64,000 nt of DNA, taken from the NCBI GenBank assembly GCA_905371715.1, contig CAJPLV010000002.1:1-64000 (forward strand). Direction: 5' to 3'. The notes beneath the pieces are model-generated. The model was not told the origin of the DNA. It made no database searches and worked only from the letters and a program-made list of their open reading frames with translations. A program made the position numbers and the translations under genes. The DNA comes from Candidatus Saccharimonadota bacterium. Lineage in GTDB: Bacteria > Patescibacteriota > Saccharimonadia > Saccharimonadales > Saccharimonadaceae. This document shows positions 1-8,364 of this stretch, piece after piece. Numbering within the stretch: position 1 is the first letter of the stretch; each line of letters starts with the position of its first letter.

Positions 1-1
1 C

Positions 2-190
2 CGGCACGCCACGAAGCCGAATGCGCATGAATTTGGCGAAGCGGAAATGCGCCAATGGTGGAGGAGCAATGACATGCTTGGTGTAAAAGAAGAGCAGATA
101 TTTAATGAAAAGATGAGCGCAGATGCTATGCTGAGAAAGATATTGAATGATTGCGTAACAGGCAGCAATAATACTATGAAAGGGTCATGA
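2..190 (+). CDS. C-terminal fragment of an uncharacterised protein
   Basis: An open frame enters from the left edge and runs 62 codons to a TGA at 188-190, immediately before the ATG of the next gene at 191. The visible part is charged and probably helical, with two adjacent Trp and several Met and Glu residues. I recognise no family in this tail. The direct abutment to the Ham1-like gene suggests co-transcription. It could also be a fortuitous open frame, but the tight junction favours a real gene. Confidence 0.55.
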   Translation, partial: RHATKPNAHEFGEAEMRQWWRSNDMLGVKEEQIFNEKMSADAMLRKILNDCVTGSNNTMKGS

Positions 191-769
191 ATGAAACTCC
201 TCTATACAACTACCAACATACATAAGCTTCGCGGTGCTAATCGTGCACTTGCCGGTACGGGTATTGAATTAATGCCGCCAAGCATTGATTTACCGGACGT
301 TCCAGAAATTCAGTCAGATGATCAAACGGAGGTTTCGGTCGACAAGGCGATAAAATACCATGCGTTATTGCGCTGCCCTGTAGTAGTGATGGACTCAGGG
401 CTATTTATTGAACCGCTCGGTGGTTTTCCTGGTGTATATACAAAGTATGTGCTTGATGTACTCGGTATAGATAAGTTAGTTGATCTAGCGCGAAATATTG
501 AAAAGCCAGTAGCATTCGCGCAGCGAACGATTACATATTTTGATGGCGTGACGCTCAAGACGTTTTCATCAAAAGTGACTGGTATATTAGTTCGTGAACC
601 GCGTGGCATGAATGGGCGTAATTACGATAAATATTTTGTCGCTGACGGCAAAGACAAAACTATTGCAGAGCTCTCTGACGAGGAACAAACAGCGCTGATT
701 GCGCCAGTATGGCAGGAATTTGCAGCGTGGGTGAATAAGCACAAAAAGGATTTGTGCAGCAGTAAATAA
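191..769 (+). CDS. Ham1/RdgB-like non-canonical purine NTP pyrophosphatase
   Basis: This 192-residue protein matches the Ham1 (RdgB/ITPase) fold, which hydrolyses ITP, dITP and XTP to monophosphates so they are not built into nucleic acid. The N-terminal strand followed by TNIHKL resembles the family nucleotide-binding start (T/S-x-N-x-x-K). The central segment VVMDSGLFIE followed by GGFPGV matches the family block D-S-G-L plus G-x-P-G-V. It is divergent in the C-terminal half, where the usual H-R/A-F-specificity block is hard to see, so substrate range is uncertain. It starts at the base after the upstream stop. A second, clearly different Ham1 paralogue lies at 27421. Confidence 0.8.
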   Translation: MKLLYTTTNIHKLRGANRALAGTGIELMPPSIDLPDVPEIQSDDQTEVSVDKAIKYHALLRCPVVVMDSGLFIEPLGGFPGVYTKYVLDVLGIDKLVDLARNIEKPVAFAQRTITYFDGVTLKTFSSKVTGILVREPRGMNGRNYDKYFVADGKDKTIAELSDEEQTALIAPVWQEFAAWVNKHKKDLCSSK

Positions 770-864
770 TACACTGAAAGAGGAGCTGTATAGCGATATT
801 TTGATCGAAAATGATATGATGGCTTAGTTCGTGTAATAATTTGTGCATAACCATATTTAATGTT

Positions 865-1791
865 ATGGTATTAAGTATGGTTAGAGAAATGCTAAAAGGA
901 GGAGCGGACGTTCATTTTGGCAGTTCGGATGATCTAGAGAGACCGGAACACAACCCTACGGTTATCGCAATGCTGGGTGCTGCCGGTTTGAACGGTGTTG
1001 ACATACAGCTGTTTGACACTATGCAGCAAAGCGGGGCGTCAGTTTTCGTACACGGCAGTCTTGTTTCGGGTAGAATCAGTTCGAGATCTGATGTTGACTT
1101 TACGGTAATAGGAGACATTGGCAATATGCCACCAATTCTTAGAGACACGCTAATGCTGGGTGCGGCGGCGAGCACTGCAGATTACGTGTCGACATCGGTG
1201 CGGAGCCAAGACGGTCGAAAACTGAGTCTTCATATTAGCGAGCCGAAGTTTCGCGGTTCATATCCCGATCGGAATAAACCGTATGCGACTGAATATCGGT
1301 CAGGCAATCATGCGAAAAAACGCGACCAATCGTACTTTTTGTCAACTGTCGATCGGGATGGCGGCATATATCTAATTAATTTTTTATGTAGCAGTAAGGT
1401 GCAAAAACCTGATGGCAGTACGCTGACTGACACGCCGCAGACGGGAGTGATGGTAATCAATGGAGAATCGGTATTTAGCGATGAGGGTGAGCGCTTAAGT
1501 ATTGAAGCCCGCGAGAAGATATATATAGACCCGCAGGGGCAAGCTACAGATTGCGCGTCAAATGTAGTACTGCGAGTTGCTACCCTTGGATTGGAATTTG
1601 ATAAAATGCAATCGGACATCCCACTTTATTCAAATGCGGAGAGTGAAAAGCGATTCGTGAAAGATCCGACGTCAAGAAGCATGCAGATGATCGCTGATTT
1701 TACGGGGATTAATCCTGATGTTATAACCGTAAATATGTTCAGAGAATTGGCAAAATACTGGCAAAAGGTGAAGCCGCATAAACAACGATGA
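865..1791 (+). CDS. Nucleotidyltransferase-fold protein
   Basis: About 308 residues. Near residues 64-78 it carries the polymerase-beta-type signature G-S-L-V-S-G followed by S-D-V-D-F, the usual glycine/serine loop and paired metal-binding aspartates of minimal nucleotidyltransferases. The substrate is unknown. The rest has no recognisable domain; the C-terminus contains basic stretches that could bind RNA or a nucleotide. The open frame extends up to a TTG at 841, and other in-frame ATG codons lie at 877 and 889. None has a strong ribosome-binding site, so the start is uncertain. The stop overlaps the metallophosphoesterase ATG by four bases, so the two are probably translated together. Confidence 0.7.
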   Translation: MVLSMVREMLKGGADVHFGSSDDLERPEHNPTVIAMLGAAGLNGVDIQLFDTMQQSGASVFVHGSLVSGRISSRSDVDFTVIGDIGNMPPILRDTLMLGAAASTADYVSTSVRSQDGRKLSLHISEPKFRGSYPDRNKPYATEYRSGNHAKKRDQSYFLSTVDRDGGIYLINFLCSSKVQKPDGSTLTDTPQTGVMVINGESVFSDEGERLSIEAREKIYIDPQGQATDCASNVVLRVATLGLEFDKMQSDIPLYSNAESEKRFVKDPTSRSMQMIADFTGINPDVITVNMFRELAKYWQKVKPHKQR

Positions 1792-2681
1792 CAAAACAAC
1801 ATACATGTATATCGGTGGCTGATATTCACGGCAATATAGTGCAGTATGAAAAATTAAAAACGCTTGTTGCAAGCGAACGATTTGAATATGTGTTTATGTG
1901 CGGTGATCTTCTACCGAAAACTGGTGGTTCATGGCATATTAATAACAAAGTGCGAACAATAGCAATGCAAGCTGACTTTATTGAAAACTATTTTTTCAGT
2001 TATCTGGTTGAGCTTGGGAAAATAGCAGATGTGTATGCAATTTTTGGTAATGATGATTTTAGTAGTAATTATTCAATGCTTGCGCAAGCTGCCATTGAGA
2101 ATGTGCATTTTTTGAATCGGCAGGTGAAAAAAATGCAGGTGCATGGCAGGGACTTGTATGTAGCGGGTTATCCATATATTGGATTGACACCGTTCTATCA
2201 TAAGGATTGGGAACGATGGGATGAGCTGCCGCGCAGCTTGCCGTATAAAATATATCGCACTGACGGCTATATTTCTCGTGAAGGAGCTCATATACCGGTT
2301 GATCTATACAACGATACGCAGACGATAGCTGATGATATACGGGTATTATCTCGTTTAAGCGATCCGAAGGATACTGTTTATATTTTTCACGAAGCGCCTT
2401 TTAATACACCACTTGATCAAATTGCGTCAGATAATAAATACATTAAGAACGGACAGCTCCATATCGGCAGTCAAGCGATTCGCCGATTCATCAAGGATAA
2501 GCATCCCTTATTAACAATGCATGGGCACATCCATGAGACTTTTGCCGAGTCTGGGGATTTTTGTTGGCGAAATGATGCAAGCGTTAGTTTTACGGCGGCA
2601 AATGACTTTACGAGCGATATGTTAGCATATATTGAGTTTACGCTGCCGAACTTAGGGTTGATTGAACGTAAGGTTGTCTAG
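1788..2681 (+). CDS. Calcineurin-like metallophosphoesterase
   Basis: This 297-residue protein has the ordered metal-ligand blocks of the calcineurin-like phosphoesterase superfamily: ADIHGN at residues 11-16, CGD at 38-40, FGNDD around 85-89, a histidine in the IFHEAP segment near residue 205, and GHIH near residue 245. These bind a dinuclear metal centre that hydrolyses phosphomonoesters or diesters. There is no signal peptide or membrane segment, so it is cytosolic. The start ATG overlaps the stop of the nucleotidyltransferase-fold gene (ATGA), which links the two in function, perhaps adding and removing a nucleotide or phosphate group. That pairing is inference. Confidence 0.85.
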   Translation: MTKQHTCISVADIHGNIVQYEKLKTLVASERFEYVFMCGDLLPKTGGSWHINNKVRTIAMQADFIENYFFSYLVELGKIADVYAIFGNDDFSSNYSMLAQAAIENVHFLNRQVKKMQVHGRDLYVAGYPYIGLTPFYHKDWERWDELPRSLPYKIYRTDGYISREGAHIPVDLYNDTQTIADDIRVLSRLSDPKDTVYIFHEAPFNTPLDQIASDNKYIKNGQLHIGSQAIRRFIKDKHPLLTMHGHIHETFAESGDFCWRNDASVSFTAANDFTSDMLAYIEFTLPNLGLIERKVV

Positions 2682-2737
2682 GCGGATAGTGTTAAACTTG
2701 TCGGGCATAGATTTATAGTTGGTATAATACAATAAGT

Positions 2738-3619
2738 ATGCTCACTCCCTTGCAAGATTTTCTCACATTTTTGATTAGTATTGTCGTTGAGGCACTGCCG
2801 TTTGTTGTGCTCGGTATTATAATTTCGGTGGCAGTACAAGTATGGCTGCCGGAAGGCTGGTTGTTGCGCTGGTTGCCAAAGTGTCGTTGGGTGCGGCAAG
2901 TTACTATTTCGTTGTTGGGTGTATTTGTGCCGGTGTGCGAGTGCGGTAATGTGCCATTGGCGCGCGGGCTGTTAGTGCAAGGCTTGAGCGTGTCAGAATC
3001 GCTGGTATTCTTGCTTGCCGCGCCAGTGCTGAACCCAGTGACGATTATTACCACGCAGCAAGCATTTGCGAACGATCCGGTGGTGCTTGCTGGGCGTGTG
3101 GCGGGCGGCTTTGTTATTGCGAATGTGGTTGGTTGGGTGTTTATGAAGCGCCGGCGCGATGAATTATTGCAGCCGGATTTTATCAAAGCGTGCCAAATTT
3201 CCCATCATACACATCAGCGGCGATGGGCGCGTAGTTTAGAATTATTCCGCCGCGAGGCAAGCCATATGTTGCCGGCGCTTTTATTCGGTGCAGCGGTAGC
3301 AGCATTGGTACAAGTTGCTGTGCCGCGCGAGATTTTATTAACGCTTGGCGGCAATCCGGCATGGTCTATTGCCGCGATGCTGGCACTGGCGTTCGTGATT
3401 TCTATTTGCTCGAATGTTGACGCATTCTTTGCGTTGGCATTTAAGGATACGTTTACTGCTGGCTCGCTTGTGAGCTTTCTGACGTTTGGACCAATGATCG
3501 ACATTAAATTGCTTAGTTTGATGCGGACGACGTATCAGCCGAAAGTGCTGATGCAGGTTTCGCTGCTTGTGTTATTGATGTCTGCGGCGATAGGACTGGG
3601 GGTGAATTATGTACTGTAA
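2738..3619 (+). CDS. UPF0718/YraQ-type permease (ArsP_1 family)
   Basis: A 293-residue multi-spanning membrane protein of the YraQ/YcgR family. The segment VPVCECGN near residue 66 and the later APVLNPVT and LTFGPMID motifs are hallmarks of this permease family, members of which include methylarsenite exporters of the ArsP type. The substrate here is unknown. It overlaps the DUF1980 gene by 11 bases, reproducing the YcgR-YcgQ pair of Bacillus. A TATAAT lies nine bases upstream of the ATG, so the mRNA leader must be very short. Confidence 0.85.
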   Translation: MLTPLQDFLTFLISIVVEALPFVVLGIIISVAVQVWLPEGWLLRWLPKCRWVRQVTISLLGVFVPVCECGNVPLARGLLVQGLSVSESLVFLLAAPVLNPVTIITTQQAFANDPVVLAGRVAGGFVIANVVGWVFMKRRRDELLQPDFIKACQISHHTHQRRWARSLELFRREASHMLPALLFGAAVAALVQVAVPREILLTLGGNPAWSIAAMLALAFVISICSNVDAFFALAFKDTFTAGSLVSFLTFGPMIDIKLLSLMRTTYQPKVLMQVSLLVLLMSAAIGLGVNYVL

Positions 3620-4352
3620 ATGGTCGGCGCGGTATGTTGAGCATTGTGGCGCGATTGCGATGGCGCTACTGTGCGCTGGAATTATTCGCCTGGGTGCGCT
3701 TGGAAAACTGCCTCTTTATATTCATCCGCGCTACACGATATTTACATTAGTGATGGCTGGCATTGGATTGATCGCGTCGTTGGTAAGTATGATGGCCGGC
3801 TGTCGTTTGCGGCAGGCTATTAAACCAACTGCGTATCCTACAACGATGAGAGCGGCGATAGCACTTTTCTTCGTAATGGCTTGTGCTGGTTTCCTTTTCG
3901 TGCAGCCGGCAGCACTTAGTTCGCGTACGGCAGTTAGCCGCGGTATTGACCGCAACCCGACGCTGACTGATGCAAGTGTCTCGCAAGCGCTATTTGATAC
4001 GGCTGATTACTCGCAGCTCGGCATCAAAGATTGGTCGTCGCTGCTGGCGCACTACGACGCGAATTTTATCGTGGGCAAGACCGCTTCAATTACCGGATTT
4101 GTTGCCGATAATGGTAGCGCAAATATATTTTTTGCCTCGCGTTTTTTCGTGACATGCTGCGTGGTTGACGCGCAGCCGATCGGCGTGCCGGTTTACGCGC
4201 CGGATTGGCGCCATCGCTACGCACCGAATAGCTGGCTTGAAATCACGGGTGAGTTTATCGAAAACCCCGACGCAGATTCGCCGCATAACATCGTTTTGAA
4301 ACCGTCGCGCATTCAATCGGTCGCGCCGCCGCGGGAGTCGTATGTGTATTAA
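3609..4352 (+). CDS. DUF1980/TIGR03943-family membrane protein (YcgQ-like)
   Basis: A 247-residue protein with about three N-terminal membrane segments (residues about 12-30, 38-60, 78-98) and a C-terminal soluble domain with the family feature FVTCCVVDAQPIGVPVY, in which the cysteine pair and the following valine-rich strand are typical. YcgQ-type proteins almost always accompany a YraQ/YcgR permease and are thought to form one transport unit. The gene overlaps the permease upstream by 11 bases and the following gene by 11 bases, indicating a three-gene translationally coupled operon. Confidence 0.8.
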   Translation: MYCKWSARYVEHCGAIAMALLCAGIIRLGALGKLPLYIHPRYTIFTLVMAGIGLIASLVSMMAGCRLRQAIKPTAYPTTMRAAIALFFVMACAGFLFVQPAALSSRTAVSRGIDRNPTLTDASVSQALFDTADYSQLGIKDWSSLLAHYDANFIVGKTASITGFVADNGSANIFFASRFFVTCCVVDAQPIGVPVYAPDWRHRYAPNSWLEITGEFIENPDADSPHNIVLKPSRIQSVAPPRESYVY

Positions 4353-5694
4353 AGTGCAGCTTCAGCAGCTACGCTTGCACCGATTTACGCTGGTAGCAGC
4401 TGTTTGTAGTGCTATTATAGTAATTCTTACAATAGCAACAGCAAGTACGGGCGTTCGTGTACGCTACGCCGATCTTAATCCAGCTGAATTAACGAACGCG
4501 AACGGGCGGATTGTGCTGCATACGTCGGTGCCGATCAAGCGTGTTGCGCCAGAGCAGGTATCGCTGGCGCCAGCCGTTTCCGTATCGGTGGCGACAAACG
4601 GCAACACAATAATTATCACGCCAAATGAACGATTGCGGTATCAAACGGACTACCGTGTGCGTATACATGATGTAGCAGGCCAATATGGGTGGCAGCGCAG
4701 CGATATTGAATATCGTTTTTCCACGCCGGCGGCGAAATTATATTACCTGCATCGGCAATATAGTGGCGGCGATGAGAATAAAGCAAATGACCAAATTATC
4801 GCGGCAACCATGCAATCTGAAAAAACCGAAGTATTATTTGCGGCGCCGCGAATCCTTGAGTTTGTCGCAGTGCGCGACGGACTGGTCGTGAATACCTATC
4901 GCGACGGCGTGTCGCAATTGCAGCGCGTTAACGTGAATGATAAGCGCACGCAAATGGTGCCGGTAGAAAAGCCGCAGCTTGTCGCAAAACTGCAGCCGCT
5001 TGGCGATGGGCGGCGCGTCGGCTACATTGCGGGTGAGCACTCCGATACGAAAGGCGGGCAACTACAGCTACTAGATCTAGTGGGCGGATCGCCGCGCGCG
5101 ATTGAACATGCGGGCGCGGTGACTGATTGGCGTGCTAGTCCTGATGGCCGTGTGATAGCGGCCGTCACGGTGAAGGGCGATTTACTGCTCATTGATACGG
5201 CGGGCAAAAAACAACCGCGGCCGCTTGGTAGCGCGAGCGAGCTTGGCGATTTTTCGAGCGATGGGCGGAAATTATCGTTTCTCGGAAGTGCGGGTGGTTT
5301 CATGATATATGATCTTGAGAAAAACGAACGCCGCGCCGTTTTCAGCGATTCAACGCAGGCAAATTCGTACATTGTGCGGCTTAAACTGTTGGAAAAGAAT
5401 GCCTGGTTGATGCAGAGTATGTTTATTGCCGACAGAAAACCAGGCAGTGAGGTCACATATAATGATGGACGTGGCATAACCAGGCTATATCATCCAGACG
5501 GCGCGCATGACATTACGGGACTGTTCGCATCACCGAACAGTCAGTATGTTGCCGTTGAAGTTGCACCGCAGCAGGGTTCATCGTTTGACAATTATCCTGT
5601 TAATGGGCGCAATATGTCGACGCGTACCGTACTCGTTGATCAGGGCGGCACCGTTGTGCGCACGATAGACGGGTGCGGCGTTGCGTGGAAATAA
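4342..5694 (+). CDS. Membrane-anchored protein with Ig-like and beta-propeller domains
   Basis: A 450-residue protein with one N-terminal membrane helix (residues about 15-37), then a Big_5-like Ig domain (about 45-135) recognisable from the pattern N-P-A-E-L-T-N followed by strands ending in YRFSTP. The rest is strand-rich with repeated blades (for example TDWRASPDGR, LGDFSSDGRKLSF), resembling a TolB/WD40-like propeller. No catalytic residues are evident. It is likely exported and anchored, and could sense or bind a ligand for the upstream YraQ/DUF1980 pair, whose operon it ends. Confidence 0.65.
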   Translation: MCIKVQLQQLRLHRFTLVAAVCSAIIVILTIATASTGVRVRYADLNPAELTNANGRIVLHTSVPIKRVAPEQVSLAPAVSVSVATNGNTIIITPNERLRYQTDYRVRIHDVAGQYGWQRSDIEYRFSTPAAKLYYLHRQYSGGDENKANDQIIAATMQSEKTEVLFAAPRILEFVAVRDGLVVNTYRDGVSQLQRVNVNDKRTQMVPVEKPQLVAKLQPLGDGRRVGYIAGEHSDTKGGQLQLLDLVGGSPRAIEHAGAVTDWRASPDGRVIAAVTVKGDLLLIDTAGKKQPRPLGSASELGDFSSDGRKLSFLGSAGGFMIYDLEKNERRAVFSDSTQANSYIVRLKLLEKNAWLMQSMFIADRKPGSEVTYNDGRGITRLYHPDGAHDITGLFASPNSQYVAVEVAPQQGSSFDNYPVNGRNMSTRTVLVDQGGTVVRTIDGCGVAWK

Positions 5695-5698
5695 CGAT

Positions 5699-6937
5699 TT
5701 ACATCGCGCTAAAATACGATCGCCCCGGCTGCAATTTTCCGCCAAAGAGCGTATCAATTGTCACGAATGTGAAACCTTGCTTTGATAATGTATCAAGAAC
5801 GCACGGTATGGCGTCGACCGACGTCGGGTGGATATCGTGGAATAAGATAATTGCACCGGCGCGCGCATTGCTGACAGCGCGCGAGCATACGATATTACTA
5901 TCGCGATCAGCCCAATCGCGCGTATCAACCGACCACAAAACCGACGACATGCCAAATGTTTGTAATTGCTGCGAAACTGAGGCATTGATCGCGCCATACG
6001 GCGGACGCATTACCGTTGGCGTTTGCTTGATAGCGGCATGAATCGCGCGATTGGTTTGCGTGATTTCGTTCGCGACATTGCTCGGCGCGAGCGCCGTCAA
6101 GTCGGGGTGCCGCCATGAATGGTTGCCAATTTGGTGTCCGCGGGCGGCTTGCTGCTGCAGAATTGCGTGATGCGCTGCTACTTTTTCACCGATTACAAAA
6201 AAGGTTGCTTTGGCGTGGTATGCGTCAAGCACGTCAAGCAAACGCATAGTATGCGCTCCTGGTCCGTCGTCGAATGTCAATGCGATACATTTGCCGCTGC
6301 ACTGGGTTGTGCTGTTTTGCGGAGCAGCGGGAGATGGTGTAGGATTATCTGGCGGATTAGTTGACGCTAGATCGTTAGATCCTGCAATATCGCCTGTTTG
6401 CTTGTTAAACGTCCATGATAGCAAATACTGCTCGGAATGCGAAGTGTGCATATTTTGCTTAATTAGCACTGTAATTGATATAAAACGGTCGTCGTTACGC
6501 AGAACTTGGTAGCCCGCTGTGTTTGTGAATGGCTCGGTAATGTGCGCCGACTGTTTAGTAAGCGCGTCGCGAAAGCCGCGGTCTTTCTCGTTGATAGCAG
6601 CAGCGATCGTATCGTTGATCTTCTGATTTTTCGTGATGGGGTATTCAAGTGATGTTTGTTCGGCGCGGTTGCGGCGCTGCACAAATTTTGACGTAATGTC
6701 GCGATATTTTGAATTTGCGAAATAATATTTGGTGTCGGCGGGATCGGCTGCTGGCGTAACATGCGGGCGGTTCAGGTGAAACGCGAGCGCTAAGCATGTG
6801 GTCGCAAGAACTGGCGTTACAGCAAAGACGATGATGTATGATTTTTTCAAAGAAATGCTCCGCCGTTTTCTTGGCATTTTTCGCGTCGATTTCTTTGGCA
6901 CGGGCGATGTGATTTTATGTGTTTTTGAACGCGTCAT
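5699..6937 (-). CDS. Membrane-anchored polysaccharide deacetylase (NodB domain)
   Basis: About 412 residues. A basic N-terminus and one membrane helix (near residues 35-55) are followed by a spacer domain and a C-terminal NodB domain. Catalytic motifs are complete: TFDDGPG (metal and base aspartates), HSWRHPDL (metal histidines), RPPYGA, SVDTRDW and LFHDI. The family removes acetyl groups from N-acetylglucosamine, usually in peptidoglycan, giving lysozyme resistance; it acts outside the membrane. I start it at the inner ATG at 6937 because a TATAAC hexamer ends exactly six bases upstream, which would give a leaderless mRNA. An earlier in-frame start at 6973 would lie across that promoter. Confidence 0.9.
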   Translation of the reverse strand: MTRSKTHKITSPVPKKSTRKMPRKRRSISLKKSYIIVFAVTPVLATTCLALAFHLNRPHVTPAADPADTKYYFANSKYRDITSKFVQRRNRAEQTSLEYPITKNQKINDTIAAAINEKDRGFRDALTKQSAHITEPFTNTAGYQVLRNDDRFISITVLIKQNMHTSHSEQYLLSWTFNKQTGDIAGSNDLASTNPPDNPTPSPAAPQNSTTQCSGKCIALTFDDGPGAHTMRLLDVLDAYHAKATFFVIGEKVAAHHAILQQQAARGHQIGNHSWRHPDLTALAPSNVANEITQTNRAIHAAIKQTPTVMRPPYGAINASVSQQLQTFGMSSVLWSVDTRDWADRDSNIVCSRAVSNARAGAIILFHDIHPTSVDAIPCVLDTLSKQGFTFVTIDTLFGGKLQPGRSYFSAM

Positions 6938-6943
6938 ATTATA

Positions 6944-6949
6944 GTTATA
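6944..6949 (-). promoter_or_regulatory. -10 element, leaderless promoter of the deacetylase
   Basis: TATAAC preceded by TGT (extended -10) ends six bases before the ATG at 6937, so transcription should start at the A of the start codon. Confidence 0.55.
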
Positions 6950-6971
6950 ACATAATGCACTATACCGTAGC

Positions 6972-7000
6972 ATAAAAAATAGACGACCATGCCGTCTATT
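6972..7000 (-). terminator. Intrinsic terminator of the ADP-ribosyltransferase operon
   Basis: An eight-base stem (AATAGACG/CGTCTATT) with a seven-base loop is followed on the minus strand by a run of six T. It lies just after the small gene at 7024-7233. Confidence 0.75.
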
Positions 7001-7023
7001 AAAATGGGTCTCTACTACCCGAA

Positions 7024-7233
7024 TTAACTGGTTTTGCGTGAGAGCTCTCTATCCAACACCATCTTCCTCCCCGCATTCCGCGGGTCTACGAAGTCGCCAT
7101 AGCCGGCAATCATCTTCTTGAAACGTTTGAACTTGCCGTTATGAGCGTCAGCAAGCTCTACATCTCCATGCTCGGTAACCGCGACATAGCGGCTTCGTAG
7201 CGTGTTTGTATTTGTGTTTGTTTGTGTATTCAT
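7024..7233 (-). CDS. Small basic protein downstream of the ADP-ribosyltransferase
   Basis: A 69-residue protein with an N-terminal Asn-Thr repeat and a basic C-terminal half. It has no recognisable domain, signal or membrane segment. A GGAG lies about 13 bases upstream of the ATG. It follows the ADP-ribosyltransferase gene on the same strand, about 150 bases downstream, and sits directly before a terminator, so it is the last gene of that transcript. It could be an immunity partner or antitoxin for the enzyme; that is inference from position only. Confidence 0.5.
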   Translation of the reverse strand: MNTQTNTNTNTLRSRYVAVTEHGDVELADAHNGKFKRFKKMIAGYGDFVDPRNAGRKMVLDRELSRKTS

Positions 7234-7381
7234 GATTGTTTATTCTCCGCAACGTTTGAAATGGCCACGATAGCGGCGGCATATTGCCTTTCCGGACTGC
7301 GAGAGAAAGAAAAACGTGCCCACTGCTTGTGACCACGTTGCTTATGGTTATTGTACTACAGGGGGAGGCGGGTTTGCAGGG

Positions 7382-8179
7382 TTATTTCAAACCGTTCGCT
7401 TTTGTAAGACTTTCGTTGTCTTCTTCCCGGCGTTTGAACAGACGCCGAGTGTGCGGACTGTTGATGTCAAAGTTAGCTTCGGCTTTGGCTGCGATTTCGG
7501 CGGCTCTTTCCGGCGTCATCACGAATAACGGCTTCTGCTCATCAGCAAGCTCGCGCTCTGTTTCATCAATGAGTGCAGCCTTTACCTTTGTGATATCGCC
7601 ATCCTGTTCCATACCCTTGATTATAACACGCCTACCTCTGCCGAGCAGGTACTCCGCTTCGTCGTACTGCGAGCGTTCGCCAAGGGCGTCATCCATAGCA
7701 ACGCTGCTATAGTTTTCGGGGATTTCAAATTCAAACACATACCTGCGAGGCTTATTTGATGCTGTTGCAAACTCAGTATCGACACTGCGCGACAAGCTTG
7801 TCGACATATAAGCGCTTTCTTCTAGTATCTGGCCGACTTTTAACTCATCGTTCAAACTAATTCCGCGGTACACTGGAATCCGGCCGTTTGTTACACTACG
7901 TGCGATAACATTGTCAACGCGCTGCGATGCCTTGAGTGTACCAGGCGTGATAGCTTTACCAAATCGGAAGTGGTCGTTGATTTCTCTGTAGTATGTTCCT
8001 TGGTGCATTAGCAAGCTTTCCATCTCAACTTTTGTAATGCCGCTTGGTAAAAAGCCAGTATCAATCAGCTCCTGCTTGTGCGTTGTTTTGAGATGTTCTA
8101 CCTTATCGGCGAGCGCTTCATTCTTCATGCCGGTGACTTCAGGTAATTTGTAGTCATCCGACATCTTACGTATCATCAC
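7382..8179 (-). CDS. R-S-E class mono-ADP-ribosyltransferase
   Basis: A 265-residue protein whose second half matches the ADP-ribosyltransferase exoenzyme fold (VIP2/C3/Alt-like). The three diagnostic elements are in order: arginine in PVYRGI (R105), the strand motif STS (residues 126-128) in AYMSTSLSR, and the catalytic E-x-E (E174, E176) in QYDEAEYLL. The family transfers ADP-ribose from NAD to arginine or other residues of a target protein. The N-terminal 80 residues are helical and unassigned. No signal peptide is visible, so it acts in the cytosol or needs a dedicated secretion route. It is divergent from the Fic gene across a shared operator region. The start is a GTG at 8179 or ATG at 8176. 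Confidence 0.8.
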   Translation of the reverse strand: MMIRKMSDDYKLPEVTGMKNEALADKVEHLKTTHKQELIDTGFLPSGITKVEMESLLMHQGTYYREINDHFRFGKAITPGTLKASQRVDNVIARSVTNGRIPVYRGISLNDELKVGQILEESAYMSTSLSRSVDTEFATASNKPRRYVFEFEIPENYSSVAMDDALGERSQYDEAEYLLGRGRRVIIKGMEQDGDITKVKAALIDETERELADEQKPLFVMTPERAAEIAAKAEANFDINSPHTRRLFKRREEDNESLTKANGLK

Positions 8180-8261
8180 CCATATACAACGGCAGTTGAA
8201 GTGCAGCGGAGGCTGCCACTTCGTTGTTTTGCGCTCTTTGGGCGTAAATTACCTCAGTACT

Positions 8262-8361
8262 ATGTAAAAACTTTACATCTTTATACCAAATGTAAATAAA
8301 ATAGCTAAAAACTTTACAAATTTATTGTAAATGTAAACAAAAAATGCTAAAATCTTTACAT
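8262..8361. promoter_or_regulatory. Palindromic ATGTAAA/TTTACAT operator cluster between ART and Fic genes
   Basis: A perfect inverted repeat ATGTAAA-AAC-TTTACAT occupies 8262-8278. Further half-sites are ATGTAAA at 8290-8296 and 8331-8337, the pair TTTACAA/TTGTAAA at 8313-8319 and 8325-8331, and TTTACAT at 8355-8361. They surround and overlap a likely promoter (TTGTAA 8325-8330, 17-base spacer, TGC-TAAAAT ending 8353). The layout suggests repression by a dimeric winged-helix protein, for which the Fic protein's own C-terminal domain is the natural candidate. Confidence 0.7.
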
Positions 8362-8364
8362 AAT

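Noticed and set aside
5022..5477. 151-codon antisense frame inside the propeller gene
   Set aside because: Shadow of a GC-rich coding region; no start signal or protein similarity.
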